Assembly: GCF_900167435.1 (NCBI RefSeq) | Contig: NZ_FUWS01000004.1 | Span: 372,001 to 436,000 of the forward strand | Origin: Marinactinospora thermotolerans DSM 45154 | Lineage (GTDB): Bacteria; Actinomycetota; Actinomycetes; Streptosporangiales; Streptosporangiaceae | Direction: 5' to 3' | Length of the DNA: 64,000 nt | Part shown: positions 52,233 to 61,005 of the stretch, in pieces | Layout: the number at the start of each line of letters is the position of its first letter | How positions within the stretch are numbered: position 1 is the first letter of the stretch | Program-made: the position numbers and the translations under genes | The notes under the pieces: generated by a model | Told to the model about the DNA's origin: nothing | Database searches by the model: none | What the model saw: only the letters and a program-made list of their open reading frames with translations

Positions 52233-53450
52233 TCAGCCCTCCTGCCGGTAGCCGGCGAGGAAGCGGCCGATGCGGCTGATCGCGACCTCCAGGTCGTCGG
52301 CGTGGGGCAGGGTGAGAACCCGGAAGTGGTCCGGCCGCGGCCAGTTGAAGCCGGTGCCCTGGACGACGTGGATCTTCTCCTGCAGCAGCAGGTCCAAGAC
52401 GAAACGCTCGTCGTCGCGGATGGGGTAGACCTCGGGGTCCAGACGGGGGAAGGCGTACAGCGCCCCCTGGGGCTTGACGCAGGAGACGCCGGGGATCGCG
52501 TTGAGCGCGGCCCAGGCGCGGTCGCGCTGCTCGGCCAGCCGGCCCCCGTCCAAGACCAGGCCCTGGATGCTGCGCTCGCCTCCCAGCGCGGCCGGGATCG
52601 CGTACTGGGCGGGCACGTTGGGGCACAGCCGCATGCCGGCGAGCATGGTCAGCCCCTCCAGGTAGTCCTTGGCGTGGCGGCGCGGGCCGGTGACCACCAG
52701 CCATCCGGCGCGGAAGCCGGCGACCCGGTAGGCCTTGGAGAGCCCGCTGAAGGTCAGGCACAGCACGTCGGGGGCCAAGGGGGCGAGGTGGTGGTGGACC
52801 AGACCGTCGTAGAGGATCTGGTCGTAGATCTCGTCGGCGAAGACGACGAGGTGGTGGCGGCGGGCGAGGTCGAGGATGCCCTCCAGCAGCTCGCGGGGGT
52901 AGACCGCGCCGGTGGGGTTGTTGGGGTTGATGACGACGATCGCCTTGGTGCGGTCGGTGATCTTCGCGGCGATGTCGTCGAGGTCGGGCCACCAGTTGGC
53001 CGACTCGTCACAGGTGTAGTGGACGGCGGTGCCGCCGGCCAGGCGGGTGACCGCGGTCCACAGCGGGAAGTCGGGGGCGGGGATGAGCACCTCGTCACCG
53101 TCGTCCACCAACGCCTGTACCGCCATGGTGACCAGCTCGGAGACGCCGTTGCCGAGGAACACGTCCTCCACGCCGACATCGTCGAACCCGCGGGCGCGGT
53201 AGTGGTCGACCACGGCCTGGCGCGCGGGCAGGATGCCGCGCGAGTCGCTGTAGCCGTGGGCGCGGGAGAGGTTGCGGGTGATGTCGTCGAGGAGGGCCTG
53301 GGGGGCCTCGAAGCCGAACAGGGCCGGGTTGCCGGTGTTGAGGCGCAGGACGCTGTGTCCGGCCTCCTCCAGGGCGTTGGCGTGCTCGATCACCGGTCCC
53401 CGGATCTCGTAGCAGACTCCGGCGAGTTTCCCCGATTGCTTGAACTCCAT
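52233..53450 (-). CDS. alaA: pyridoxal-phosphate aminotransferase, AlaA type
   Basis: 405 residues, fold type I aminotransferase. It starts MEFKQSGKLAGVCYEIRGPV and HANALEEAGHSVLRLNTGNP, has NPNNPTGAVYP, ADEIYDQILYDG, the PLP lysine in FSGLSKAYRVAGFRAGW and the substrate-binding Arg near FRVLTLP. Very close to E. coli AlaA/AlaC-like alanine-forming glutamate-pyruvate aminotransferases, from family recall. ATG 53448-53450. Divergent from the HxlR regulator with a palindromic operator between them. Confidence 0.9.
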   Translation of the reverse strand: MEFKQSGKLAGVCYEIRGPVIEHANALEEAGHSVLRLNTGNPALFGFEAPQALLDDITRNLSRAHGYSDSRGILPARQAVVDHYRARGFDDVGVEDVFLGNGVSELVTMAVQALVDDGDEVLIPAPDFPLWTAVTRLAGGTAVHYTCDESANWWPDLDDIAAKITDRTKAIVVINPNNPTGAVYPRELLEGILDLARRHHLVVFADEIYDQILYDGLVHHHLAPLAPDVLCLTFSGLSKAYRVAGFRAGWLVVTGPRRHAKDYLEGLTMLAGMRLCPNVPAQYAIPAALGGERSIQGLVLDGGRLAEQRDRAWAALNAIPGVSCVKPQGALYAFPRLDPEVYPIRDDERFVLDLLLQEKIHVVQGTGFNWPRPDHFRVLTLPHADDLEVAISRIGRFLAGYRQEG

Positions 53451-53495
53451 TGGGCGGCCTTTCAGCTCCTCGCGTCCCCGTGACACGACGATGCT

Positions 53496-53546
53496 ACTTG
53501 GTTCTACCAAGTCAACGCTTGGAAAGTCCAACCGTGTGGTTAGACT
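53496..53546. promoter_or_regulatory. palindromic operator and HxlR gene promoter
   Basis: ACTTGGT-TCT-ACCAAGT (53496-53512) is a perfect 7-bp inverted repeat. Just downstream are TTGGAA (53519-53524) and TAGACT (53541-53546), 16 nt apart, 7 nt before the HxlR gene ATG. The palindrome sits where it can control both this promoter and the opposite one for the aminotransferase gene; HxlR binding is the inference. Confidence 0.6.
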
Positions 53547-53553
53547 GCTTGCC

Positions 53554-54204
53554 ATGCCGCGCCGAAGCTACGCCCACTACTGCGCCGCCGCCCGTGCCCT
53601 GGACGCCGTCGGGGAACGCTGGACACTGCTGATCGTCCGCGAACTGCTCGCCGGGCCGCGCCGCTACACCGACCTGCACGCCGACCTGCCCGGCGTCAGC
53701 ACCGACGTGCTGGCCGCCCGCCTCAAAGAGATGGAACGCGACGGCCTGGTCGAACGGCGCCGCCTGCCCGTCGGCGCCCACGTCTACGCGCTGACCCCGC
53801 GCGGCCAGGGCCTGGCCCCCGTCCTCACCGCCCTGGCCCGATGGGGCGCCGACCTGCTCGGCGACCGAGGCCCCACCGACGCGCTACGCGCCCACTGGTT
53901 CGCGCTTCCCCTGCTGGAACACATCGGCACCGCCACGGCCGGCCTGGCCGGAACCGTCGAGGTCCACCTGGACGAGGGGACGTTCCACCTGGAGGTCGGC
54001 GCCGACCCGCACGCCCCCGCGCCGGCGCGCAAGGACCCCGCCCCCACCGTCCCCGCCGCCCGCCTGGCCATGGACACCGCCACCGCCACCGACCTGGCCG
54101 GACGCCGCGTCTCCTTCGCCGAGGCCGTGGGGCAGGGACGGGTCTCGGTCGAGGGCGCGGGGCCACTCGCCGACGCGCTGCGCGGCGTCACGGCCGGCGC
54201 CTAG
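53554..54204 (+). CDS. HxlR-family transcriptional regulator
   Basis: 216 residues. Winged helix ~10-100 with DAVGERWTLLIVRELLAGPR, YTDLHADLPGVSTDVLAARL and ERDGLVERRRLPVG, typical HxlR. The C-terminal ~100 residues form an extra domain (VEVHLDEGTFHLEV; DLAGRRVSFAEAVGQGRVSV) seen in longer HxlR proteins and resembling an SCP2/sterol-carrier-like module. The last Arg/Ala residues end at a CTAG shared with the convergent TetR stop. Probably controls the divergent aminotransferase gene. Leaderless by promoter position. Confidence 0.88.
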   Translation: MPRRSYAHYCAAARALDAVGERWTLLIVRELLAGPRRYTDLHADLPGVSTDVLAARLKEMERDGLVERRRLPVGAHVYALTPRGQGLAPVLTALARWGADLLGDRGPTDALRAHWFALPLLEHIGTATAGLAGTVEVHLDEGTFHLEVGADPHAPAPARKDPAPTVPAARLAMDTATATDLAGRRVSFAEAVGQGRVSVEGAGPLADALRGVTAGA

Positions 54205-54845
54205 CCCCCGCCCCGGCCCTCCGCCGCCCGACGCAGCCGGGCACGCAGCGCCCGCTGGGCCAACGGCCCCAGCTCCTCCAGGACCGCCGCCAACGCGGCG
54301 AGCTGCGCCAAGGCGTCCAGGGCGCGTTGCGCGCCCTGTTCGTCCACGCCCTCATAAAGCTCCAGGCCCGTGAAGGAGGCCGCCACGGCGCGGGCCAGGC
54401 CGGGCACGTCCACGATCCCCTCCACCGCGCTCCCGGCCAGGATCCGCTCCAGCACGCCCTCGATCTCACCGACCCACAGCTCCAGCCCGGCCGCGGTCGC
54501 CGCGGCCAGACGCGGATGGGTCCGGGCGCCGGCCAGCAACTGGGCCATGACGGCGACGTGGCCCAGCTCCCGCTCCTGGGCGTGCAACCGGCGTCCCAGC
54601 TCCAGCAGCCCACCCAACGTCGTGACCTCGGCGAAACCGCCGCGGTAGCGCGCCACCCGCTGGCGGGCGCCATGGTGACAGGCCGCCACGAGAAGCTCCT
54701 CGACACTGCCGAAGTGGTAGAAGACGAGGGCCTGGTTCACGCCCGCGGCGGCCGCGATGGAACGGGCCGAGGTCGCGGCGATGCCCTCGCGCCCCAGCGA
54801 CCGCAACGCCCCCTCCAGCAGCCGGGTCCTGGTCTGCTCGCTCAC
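54201..54845 (-). CDS. TetR-family regulator
   Basis: 214 residues. HTH ~5-50 (TRTRLLEGALRSLGREGI; TSARSIAAAAGVNQALVFYH). The C-terminal all-helical ligand domain ends with RLRRAAEGRGGG. GTG 54843-54845 overlaps the DUF4166 stop (GTGA). Being the last gene of the DUF4166 operon, whose promoter has two palindromes, it most likely autoregulates that operon. Confidence 0.88.
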   Translation of the reverse strand: MSEQTRTRLLEGALRSLGREGIAATSARSIAAAAGVNQALVFYHFGSVEELLVAACHHGARQRVARYRGGFAEVTTLGGLLELGRRLHAQERELGHVAVMAQLLAGARTHPRLAAATAAGLELWVGEIEGVLERILAGSAVEGIVDVPGLARAVAASFTGLELYEGVDEQGAQRALDALAQLAALAAVLEELGPLAQRALRARLRRAAEGRGGG

Positions 54846-55522
54846 AGACGGACCTCCTCGCGCCGGGGACGCAGATCCGAGCGCACCGGCCGCCCCGCGG
54901 TGGGGACGTAGTCGACGCTGAAGGACCCCTCGTACCCGAACAACGGCCCGAACCGACGGTTGACGACCCTCACCCGCACCCGGAAGCACCCGGCCCGTTC
55001 GTCGTAGGACTCACACACCTCGGCGTCACCACCGACCAACGAGGGGACGCGGACGTCCACGACGCCCTCCCGGAACCGGTGCTCGCCGGAGCGGATCAGC
55101 AGCGAACCGTCCTCCCCGGCCCGCAGCTCCAGGTCACTGGCGAGGTGCTGGTGGGTGCCGAGGTAGTCGACGACGCCCCCGCGCCGCGGGTCGAACACCA
55201 TGGTCGCGTCGAAGCGGCGCCGGCGGGCGGGGAAGAAGAAGGAGTGCGCGAAGGTGACGGTCTCCCTGCCGTGCGAGTCGAGGTAGGGGAAGTTGACGAT
55301 GGTGAAGGGAACACCGCGTCCGGTGTCGGGGACCAGGATGTTGCGCGTCGCCCCCAGGGCCAGGAACGGCCGCACGAACGCCCCACCGTGCCAGACCCGC
55401 TCCATGGTGCCGAATCCCACGCACGCCTCCCCGCTGTCCAACCCGACGGAGAAGCGCCGTTGCAATCGAGGGTGGAGCCGGGCGAAGTCGGGGCCGAGCG
55501 CCCGTTGGAAGATCGAGGTCAT
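54842..55522 (-). CDS. DUF4166 family protein
   Basis: 226 residues: SIFQRALGPDFARLHPRLQR, GTMERVWHGGAFVRPFLALG, PFTIVNFPYLDSHGRETVTF, FDATMVFDPRRGGVVDYLGT and FGYEGSFSVDYV match DUF4166 as I recall it. In many relatives this domain is fused behind an epimerase/SDR domain; here it stands alone. Cytosolic, function unknown. ATG overlaps the upstream stop, so it is coupled to the 55519-55869 gene and to tetR. Confidence 0.85.
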   Translation of the reverse strand: MTSIFQRALGPDFARLHPRLQRRFSVGLDSGEACVGFGTMERVWHGGAFVRPFLALGATRNILVPDTGRGVPFTIVNFPYLDSHGRETVTFAHSFFFPARRRRFDATMVFDPRRGGVVDYLGTHQHLASDLELRAGEDGSLLIRSGEHRFREGVVDVRVPSLVGGDAEVCESYDERAGCFRVRVRVVNRRFGPLFGYEGSFSVDYVPTAGRPVRSDLRPRREEVRL

Positions 55523-55869
55523 CGGGTCTCCAGACGTCGAAGGAGCGCGGTGGCGACGCCACGACCAGGCGAGTGCGCCCGGCCGGGGAAACCGGCGGCG
55601 CCCCGACCCGCCAGGAGCCCCGTCACCGGGTGGTCAAAGACGCGCCGCCGATGACCACCGCGCCTTCCGGCAGGGCGGCCGGGGTACGCGCGGAGGGGGG
55701 CGCGACGACGCGGCGCCATCGCCACGACGCCCTGCCCCGGCGGAGCCGAAGCAGCGCGACACCACAGGCGGGGGAGAGGGGCGTGGCAGTGGCGGGTCCG
55801 GGGATCTCGGGCGCGCTCCCCGATGGAGCGGAGGTCGGCTCGGGTCCACATCTCGGCGTACAGGCCCAT
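55519..55869 (-). CDS. uncharacterised first gene of DUF4166 operon, frame uncertain
   Basis: The 116-codon frame starts convincingly (GLYAEMWTRADLRSIGERAR) just downstream of the operator-promoter region and stops by overlapping the DUF4166 ATG (ATGA). Its middle is Arg/Pro-rich and poor in third-position bias, and other frames there read equally well, so an indel may be present. No motif recognised. Confidence 0.4.
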   Translation of the reverse strand: MGLYAEMWTRADLRSIGERARDPRTRHCHAPLPRLWCRAASAPPGQGVVAMAPRRRAPLRAYPGRPAGRRGGHRRRVFDHPVTGLLAGRGAAGFPGRAHSPGRGVATALLRRLETR

Positions 55870-55894
55870 GGCGGCCTCCACGGAAACAGAGACG

Positions 55895-55953
55895 GTTTGA
55901 GCGTTCGCTCAAACACGATCGTGAACCTAGACCTTCTTGAGCAGACGCTCAAG
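55895..55953 (-). promoter_or_regulatory. two TetR-type operators flanking operon promoter
   Basis: GTTTGAGCGTTCGCTCAAAC (55895-55914) has 9-bp perfect arms; a related palindrome CTTGAGCAGACGCTCAAG (55936-55953) has 7-bp arms. Centres are 40 bp apart, about four helical turns. TAGGTT, read toward the operon, lies between them. TTGAGCG/CGCTCAA arms are typical of TetR operators; the tetR gene at the operon end is the obvious regulator. Confidence 0.7.
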
Positions 55954-56023
55954 ACCGGGCCCCTGGCCGCTTACGGCCGCGGCCCCCTCACGGAACCCGC
56001 CTGCCCACCGCCGCGGGGAGGTC

Positions 56024-56497
56024 TCAATCCAGACGGCGGCCCGCCTCCCCGGCCCCGCCCGGCGGCTCGACCGCGGCGGCGTGCAGGCCGCGCGGCCGGT
56101 AACTGCGCCAGCGCAGGGGCAGGAACAGCGGAACGGCCAACGCGAGCGCCAACGGCAGGTACAGCCCCAGCTCGGCCAGCCGCCGCGCCCCCTCCAGGCC
56201 GGGAAGCCACGACAGGCCGGCGGCCAGCCCCGGACGGAGCAGGAAGGCGACAGTGACGGCGGCCAGGACCAGACCGGCCCCACCCGGCAGGAGCGGCGTG
56301 AGCCGGGGAGCCACCAGGACACAGGCCACCAGCAGCGCCACCACGCCGAGCACGCCCACCACCACGACGGCCTCGCCCGAGAACAGGGAGCCGCCCGTCT
56401 CGACCAGCTCCCCCAGACGAGGCGCCGACCAGCCGGTGACCACCAGGATGAACAGGGCCATGACCACGCCGGTCACACATCCCACGATGTGGCGCAC
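56024..56497 (-). CDS. integral membrane protein, four to five spans
   Basis: 157 residues. Spans at ~3-22 (IVGCVTGVVMALFILVVTGW), ~37-60, ~68-90, ~110-128, with a C-terminal cytoplasmic tail (RWRSYRPRGLHAAAVEPPGG). Starts at GTG 56495-56497 with GGGAGGAT upstream. No family recognised; apparently monocistronic. Confidence 0.65.
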   Translation of the reverse strand: MRHIVGCVTGVVMALFILVVTGWSAPRLGELVETGGSLFSGEAVVVVGVLGVVALLVACVLVAPRLTPLLPGGAGLVLAAVTVAFLLRPGLAAGLSWLPGLEGARRLAELGLYLPLALALAVPLFLPLRWRSYRPRGLHAAAVEPPGGAGEAGRRLD

Positions 56498-56716
56498 GGA
56501 TCCTCCCCTCGGAGGGGCCGCCACCGGCGGCCCGGCGTCACGGCCCACCCCGACCGCCAAAGCCCCCGCCGGCGCCTTGCGGCGGAGCGGACCCCCACCG
56601 CCGATCCTACGCCGCGTCCCCGCGACGAGACCGGCTCGCCAGAACCGGACACCTCCACACCGGTCAGGGCCGCGTCCTGACCTGCCCGGGAAGCAGCGCG
56701 CACTAGGCTTGACCAC

Positions 56717-57136
56717 GTGAACGACGCAGACAACCCCACCGACCCCGCCCAGGACCCCGGAGTCATCGAGCTGGCCGGCCGGGTCTTCAACCTCGCCCGC
56801 AGCGGCGACACCCAGGCCCTGCGTTCCTACCTGGACGCCGGCGTCCCGGCCAACCTCACCAACGACAAGGGCGACACCCTGGTCATGCTGGCCGCCTACC
56901 ACGGCCACGCCGAGACGGTCGCGCTGCTGTGCGAACGCGGCGCCGACCTCGACCGGCTCAACGACCGCGGGCAGTCCCCCCTGGCCGGCGCCGTCTTCAA
57001 GGGCGAGGACGAGGTCGTGCGCACCCTCGTCGAGAACGGGGCCGACCCACGGGCCGGCACCCCCTCCGCGGTCGACACCGCGCGCATGTTCGCCAAGACC
57101 CACTACCTCGACCTCTTCGGCGCCGGGCAACAGTAA
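56717..57136 (+). CDS. ankyrin-repeat protein
   Basis: 139 residues. After an N-terminal helix (IELAGRVFNLARSGDTQALR), three repeats: DAGVPANLTNDKGDTLVMLA, HGHAETVALLCERGADLDRL, DRGQSPLAGAVFKGEDEVVR, then ENGADPRAGTPSAVDTARMF. Cytosolic protein-binding scaffold; partner unknown. TAGGCT (56704-56709) lies 7 nt before the GTG, so it is probably leaderless. Confidence 0.9.
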   Translation: MNDADNPTDPAQDPGVIELAGRVFNLARSGDTQALRSYLDAGVPANLTNDKGDTLVMLAAYHGHAETVALLCERGADLDRLNDRGQSPLAGAVFKGEDEVVRTLVENGADPRAGTPSAVDTARMFAKTHYLDLFGAGQQ

Positions 57137-57709
57137 GCGCGCGTCCCGGGTCTCCTCGACGACCCGGGACCGGCCGCCCCGCGCCGCGACAACAACGGCA
57201 GCGGGCCGAAACAGGCGCCCCCGCGTTCGGCGGCTCCGTAAAGGATCGACGGGGACCGAGGGGCGCACCGTGGCCGGCCAGGCCGGCCACGGTGCGGCAC
57301 GGGGACGGACACCGCCGCACACCACGGCCCGCCGGCGCGGGGTAGCAGCGGACCGGTCGCGGCGCCGCTCCACGGCTCGACCGGCTCCCCGCCACGAGAA
57401 CGCCACCCCACGCCGGCACACGGTTCCCCGCGGCGGCCGGCAGCGCTGCCACCGGGACCCGGGACTCCACACCGACCGCCACACCACGACGCCCCCGCCC
57501 CGGCCCCGCCTCTCCCCACCGACGTGACCGATCCCGCGCGCCTGCGATCACGTCGGATGGCCGCCTTCCGGTAAGCGCCGAGGCCGCCATGGTGCAGCCA
57601 GGCCCCTACGGGTACGTCCGGGACACGGCGGCACGGGGAGGCGGAACGCGCCGATCCGTGGTCACCGCGCGATCCCGCGCTCAGCGAGAAGACGCCGGCC
57701 GGCCCCGCC
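57137..57709. other. non-coding interval
   Basis: About 570 bp. Arg/Pro-rich open frames only, and a pair of GGCCGGCCACGGTGC-type short repeats around 57270-57300. No gene supported. Confidence 0.45.
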
Positions 57710-58201
57710 TCAGCCCTCCCACGACACCTCGCGCCCGTCCTCCAGGTACAGCGTCGTGGCGGCCTGCAAACACCGTCCGATACGCCGGGCCATCGCCTCG
57801 GGCAGCAGCCGCCCCACCTCAGCGGGGGTGGCCATGACCGCCGCCGACAGCTCCTCCGCCGGCAACCGGACCCGCTCCAAGACGTCACGGGACACCGCCC
57901 CGGCGAACACGAAGATCGTCGCGGGGCGACCATCGGGGAAGGAGTGCCGCGGCAACCAGTCCACGCACACCAGTCCCGACAGCGCCGGGACGAACCCGAT
58001 CTCCTCGGCGCACTCCCGGCGACAGGCCGCCAACGGCGACTCACCCATCTCGATGACCCCGCCCGGCAGACTCCAACCGGGCTTGTAGGTGGGCTTGACC
58101 AAGAGGGTCCGCCCCTCCTCGTCACGCAGCAACGCGGTGGCGGCGCCGCGGGTGCGCGGCAGGCTCTCGAAGAACTCCAGATCGCTCACGCCTTGGGTCA
58201 T
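57710..58201 (-). CDS. NUDIX hydrolase
   Basis: 163 residues. Nudix box GGVIEMGESPLAACRRECAE followed by EIGF fits G-x5-E-x7-REUxEExGU. Flanked by GAATALLRDEEGRTLLVKPT and a C-terminal helix region. Hydrolyses a nucleoside-diphosphate-linked substrate in the cytosol, identity unknown. ATG 58199-58201. Divergent from the EamA transporter with ~250 bp between. Confidence 0.88.
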   Translation of the reverse strand: MTQGVSDLEFFESLPRTRGAATALLRDEEGRTLLVKPTYKPGWSLPGGVIEMGESPLAACRRECAEEIGFVPALSGLVCVDWLPRHSFPDGRPATIFVFAGAVSRDVLERVRLPAEELSAAVMATPAEVGRLLPEAMARRIGRCLQAATTLYLEDGREVSWEG

Positions 58202-58452
58202 GGACCCGACCCTACGCCGCCCGCCCCTCACATCCCCGCCCGCCCGCGCCCCGGGAAGGGCGCGGACAACGCCGACAACGGCCCACGCGGGCAGTCCGCC
58301 ACAGCGCCTCACACCCGGCACCACCGCGCCGACCAGGCAGAACACGCGGGGAACCCGCCCTACCCGACCTGGACCACCAGCTCACCTCCCGCCCCACCCC
58401 ACCCGCTACGATCACGGCGTGATCTTCCCCCGCCTTTCCGCGAGGCAGCATC

Positions 58453-59418
58453 GTGGCTGAGTTCCGCACGTCCCGACGGGCCCAAGGACTGGGCCTGGCC
58501 ATCCTCTCCGCCCTGGCCTTCGGCGGCTCCGGCGCCGTCGCCCGCCCTCTCATCGACGCCGGGCTCGACCCGCTCCACGTCACCTGGCTGCGCCTGGCCG
58601 GCGCCGCCCTGCTGCTCCTGCCCGTGGCGCTACGCCACCGCAGCGCGTTGCGCGCCCGCCCCTGGCTCCTGCTGGCCTACGGCGCCTTCCCCATGGCGGG
58701 CGTCCAGGCGCTGTACTTCGCCTCGATCGCCCGCATCCCCGTCGGCGTGGCCCTGCTCATCGAGTTCCTGGGCCCGGTCCTGGTACTGCTGTGGGTCCGG
58801 CTGGTCCGCCGCCGGCCGGTGTCGCGCGGCTCCGCCATCGGCGTGGTCCTGGCCGTGGCGGGCCTGGCCTGCCTGGTGGAGATCTGGGTCGGCATCCGCC
58901 TGGACGCGCTGGGACTGGCCCTGGCCCTGGGCGCCGCCGCCTGCCAGGCCGGCTACTTCCTGCTCTCCGACGCCGAGGGCGACACCGTCGATCCCCTGGC
59001 CGTCATCTCCTACGGCGCGTTGACCGCCACCGCGCTGATGACCCTGCTCGCCCGCCCCTGGACACTGCCCTGGAACGTGCTGATCGGCCCCGTGGAGGTC
59101 GCGGGGAGCACGGCCCCGGCACCACTGCTGCTGGCCTGGCTCGTCGCGGTCGCCACCGTCCTGGCCTACATCACCGGGGTCGCGGCGATCCGCCGGCTGA
59201 CACCCACGGTGGCCGGCGCGGTGGCCTACCTGGAGGTGGTCACCGCGATCGTGGCGGCCTGGCTCCTGCTGGGCGAGTCCCTGACCACCCCACAGCTCAT
59301 CGGCGCGGTCATCGTCTTGGCCGGCGCGTTCGCCGCCCAACGCTCCATCCCCGACACCGCCCCCGCCACGGCGAACGCGCAGACCCGAGACGGCCACGAA
59401 CCCCCCGTGCGCGCCTGA
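58453..59418 (+). CDS. EamA-family (DMT) transporter
   Basis: 321 residues, ten membrane segments in two EamA repeats: first LAILSALAFGGSGAVARPLI to ~125, second from LGLALALGAAACQAGYFLLS; ends AYLEVVTAIVAAWLLLGESL, the conserved EamA end. Resembles RhtA/YddG-type exporters of amino acids or metabolites. GTG 58453 with AGGCA upstream. Convergent with the amino acid permease gene. Confidence 0.88.
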   Translation: MAEFRTSRRAQGLGLAILSALAFGGSGAVARPLIDAGLDPLHVTWLRLAGAALLLLPVALRHRSALRARPWLLLAYGAFPMAGVQALYFASIARIPVGVALLIEFLGPVLVLLWVRLVRRRPVSRGSAIGVVLAVAGLACLVEIWVGIRLDALGLALALGAAACQAGYFLLSDAEGDTVDPLAVISYGALTATALMTLLARPWTLPWNVLIGPVEVAGSTAPAPLLLAWLVAVATVLAYITGVAAIRRLTPTVAGAVAYLEVVTAIVAAWLLLGESLTTPQLIGAVIVLAGAFAAQRSIPDTAPATANAQTRDGHEPPVRA

Positions 59419-59431
59419 GGACGCGCCCGCC

Positions 59432-60874
59432 TCAGCCGCGCGGGCCTTGCGCCAAGGGCCGGTCGCTGGGCGGCGTGCGACCCAACCTCCTGCGCAACTC
59501 ATAGGCGACCAGGACCACCGCCGAACTGCCCAGCGACGCGGCCAACGGCATGCGCTGGTCGGGCAGGAACGCCATCGCGACCAGAATCGCCACCATCCCG
59601 GCCAGGGTCACCCAGGTCAGGTACGGAAACCCCCACATCCGCAGGGTCAACCGCTCCGGCTCCTCACGACGCAACCGGGTACCCAGGACCAGCTGGGACA
59701 CCACGATCGTGATGAACAGGATGAGCAGGATCGCCCCGATCGAGGCCACCAGGAACGGGAACACCGTGTCGGGCCACAGATAGTTGGCCAGCACCGACGC
59801 ATAGCCGACCACGGTGCCCAACATGATCGCGCGCACCGGGACACCACGCCGGTTCACCCGCACCAACGCCTTGGGCGCGTCCCCCTGACGGGTCAACACG
59901 TACAGCATCCGCGAAGAGGTGTACATCGCCGCGTTGAGAACGCTGAGAACCGCGACGAACACGACGATCTCCATGATCAACGGCGCGGCCGCAACCCCCA
60001 CCGTCTCCATCACCGACACGAACGGGCTGGTCGTCACATCAGCGTCGTTCCACGGCAGCACCGTCACGATGACCACGATGGAGGCGATGTAGAACAGCGC
60101 GATACGCCACAAGATGTTGGTGGTGGCCCGCGCCACCCCCGTCTCCGGCTCGTCACTCTCCCCGGCCGCGATCGTGACGATCTCCACCCCGCCGAAGGAG
60201 AACAGCACGATGACGGTCGCCGCCAGCACCGCCGACCACCCATTGGGCGCGAACCCGCCGTGCGCCCACAGGTTGTCGACGGTCGCCCCCTCAGCGCCCG
60301 GCCACAACCCCAACGCGAACAACCCGCCCAGGATCAAAAAGGCCACGATCGTGGCGATCTTGATCATCGAGAACAGCGACTCGGTCTCACCGAACACGCG
60401 CACCGAGATCAGGTTCGCCCCGGTCATCACCAGCAGCAGCCCCAACGACAACAACCACGCCGGCGCGGGAACCCACTGCGCCAGCGTCGCCGCCCCCGCC
60501 ACCGACTCCGCGGCGACCAGCACGCAATACAACCACCAGTACAGCCAGCCGATCGCGAACCCCGCGCGCGGCCCCAACGCCAGACGCGCATAGTCGGAGA
60601 AGGAACCGGCCGCGGGCTGGGCGACCACCATCTCGCCCAGCGCGCGCAACGTCAACAGCACCAACGCGCCGGCCAGGGCGTAGGACAGCACCGCGGCGGG
60701 CCCCGCCGCGTGGATGACGGCCCCCGAACCGATGAACAGTCCGGCACCGACGGAACCGCCGACGGCGATCATGGTCATGTGGCGGCGGCGCAGACCACGG
60801 GCCAGGCCGAGGCCCGATCCGCTACCGGCGCCGGCCGTCCCTGCTGATGGAGAATCGTGCGAGGTCACGGCCAT
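59432..60874 (-). CDS. APC-family amino acid permease (AnsP/GABA permease group)
   Basis: 480 residues, twelve membrane spans. Opens with RRRHMTMIAVGGSVGAGLFI, the amino acid permease signature, then GEMVVAQPAAGSFSDYARLA, FGGVEIVTIAAGESDEPE and SVLNAAMYTSSRMLY. Likely proton-driven uptake of a neutral or GABA/Asn-like amino acid. ATG 60872-60874. Confidence 0.92.
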   Translation of the reverse strand: MAVTSHDSPSAGTAGAGSGSGLGLARGLRRRHMTMIAVGGSVGAGLFIGSGAVIHAAGPAAVLSYALAGALVLLTLRALGEMVVAQPAAGSFSDYARLALGPRAGFAIGWLYWWLYCVLVAAESVAGAATLAQWVPAPAWLLSLGLLLVMTGANLISVRVFGETESLFSMIKIATIVAFLILGGLFALGLWPGAEGATVDNLWAHGGFAPNGWSAVLAATVIVLFSFGGVEIVTIAAGESDEPETGVARATTNILWRIALFYIASIVVIVTVLPWNDADVTTSPFVSVMETVGVAAAPLIMEIVVFVAVLSVLNAAMYTSSRMLYVLTRQGDAPKALVRVNRRGVPVRAIMLGTVVGYASVLANYLWPDTVFPFLVASIGAILLILFITIVVSQLVLGTRLRREEPERLTLRMWGFPYLTWVTLAGMVAILVAMAFLPDQRMPLAASLGSSAVVLVAYELRRRLGRTPPSDRPLAQGPRG

Positions 60875-61005
60875 CGAGGCTACGCCCCCGCCACGACGGG
60901 AACCGCCACGGACAGGCCGCGAACACCCCGCACGGCCCCGAAAGTGAGGAAGGCAACTCCGTACAACCCCGGCCGCGCCGGGGGAGAGGACCGCCCCATC
61001 ACCCC

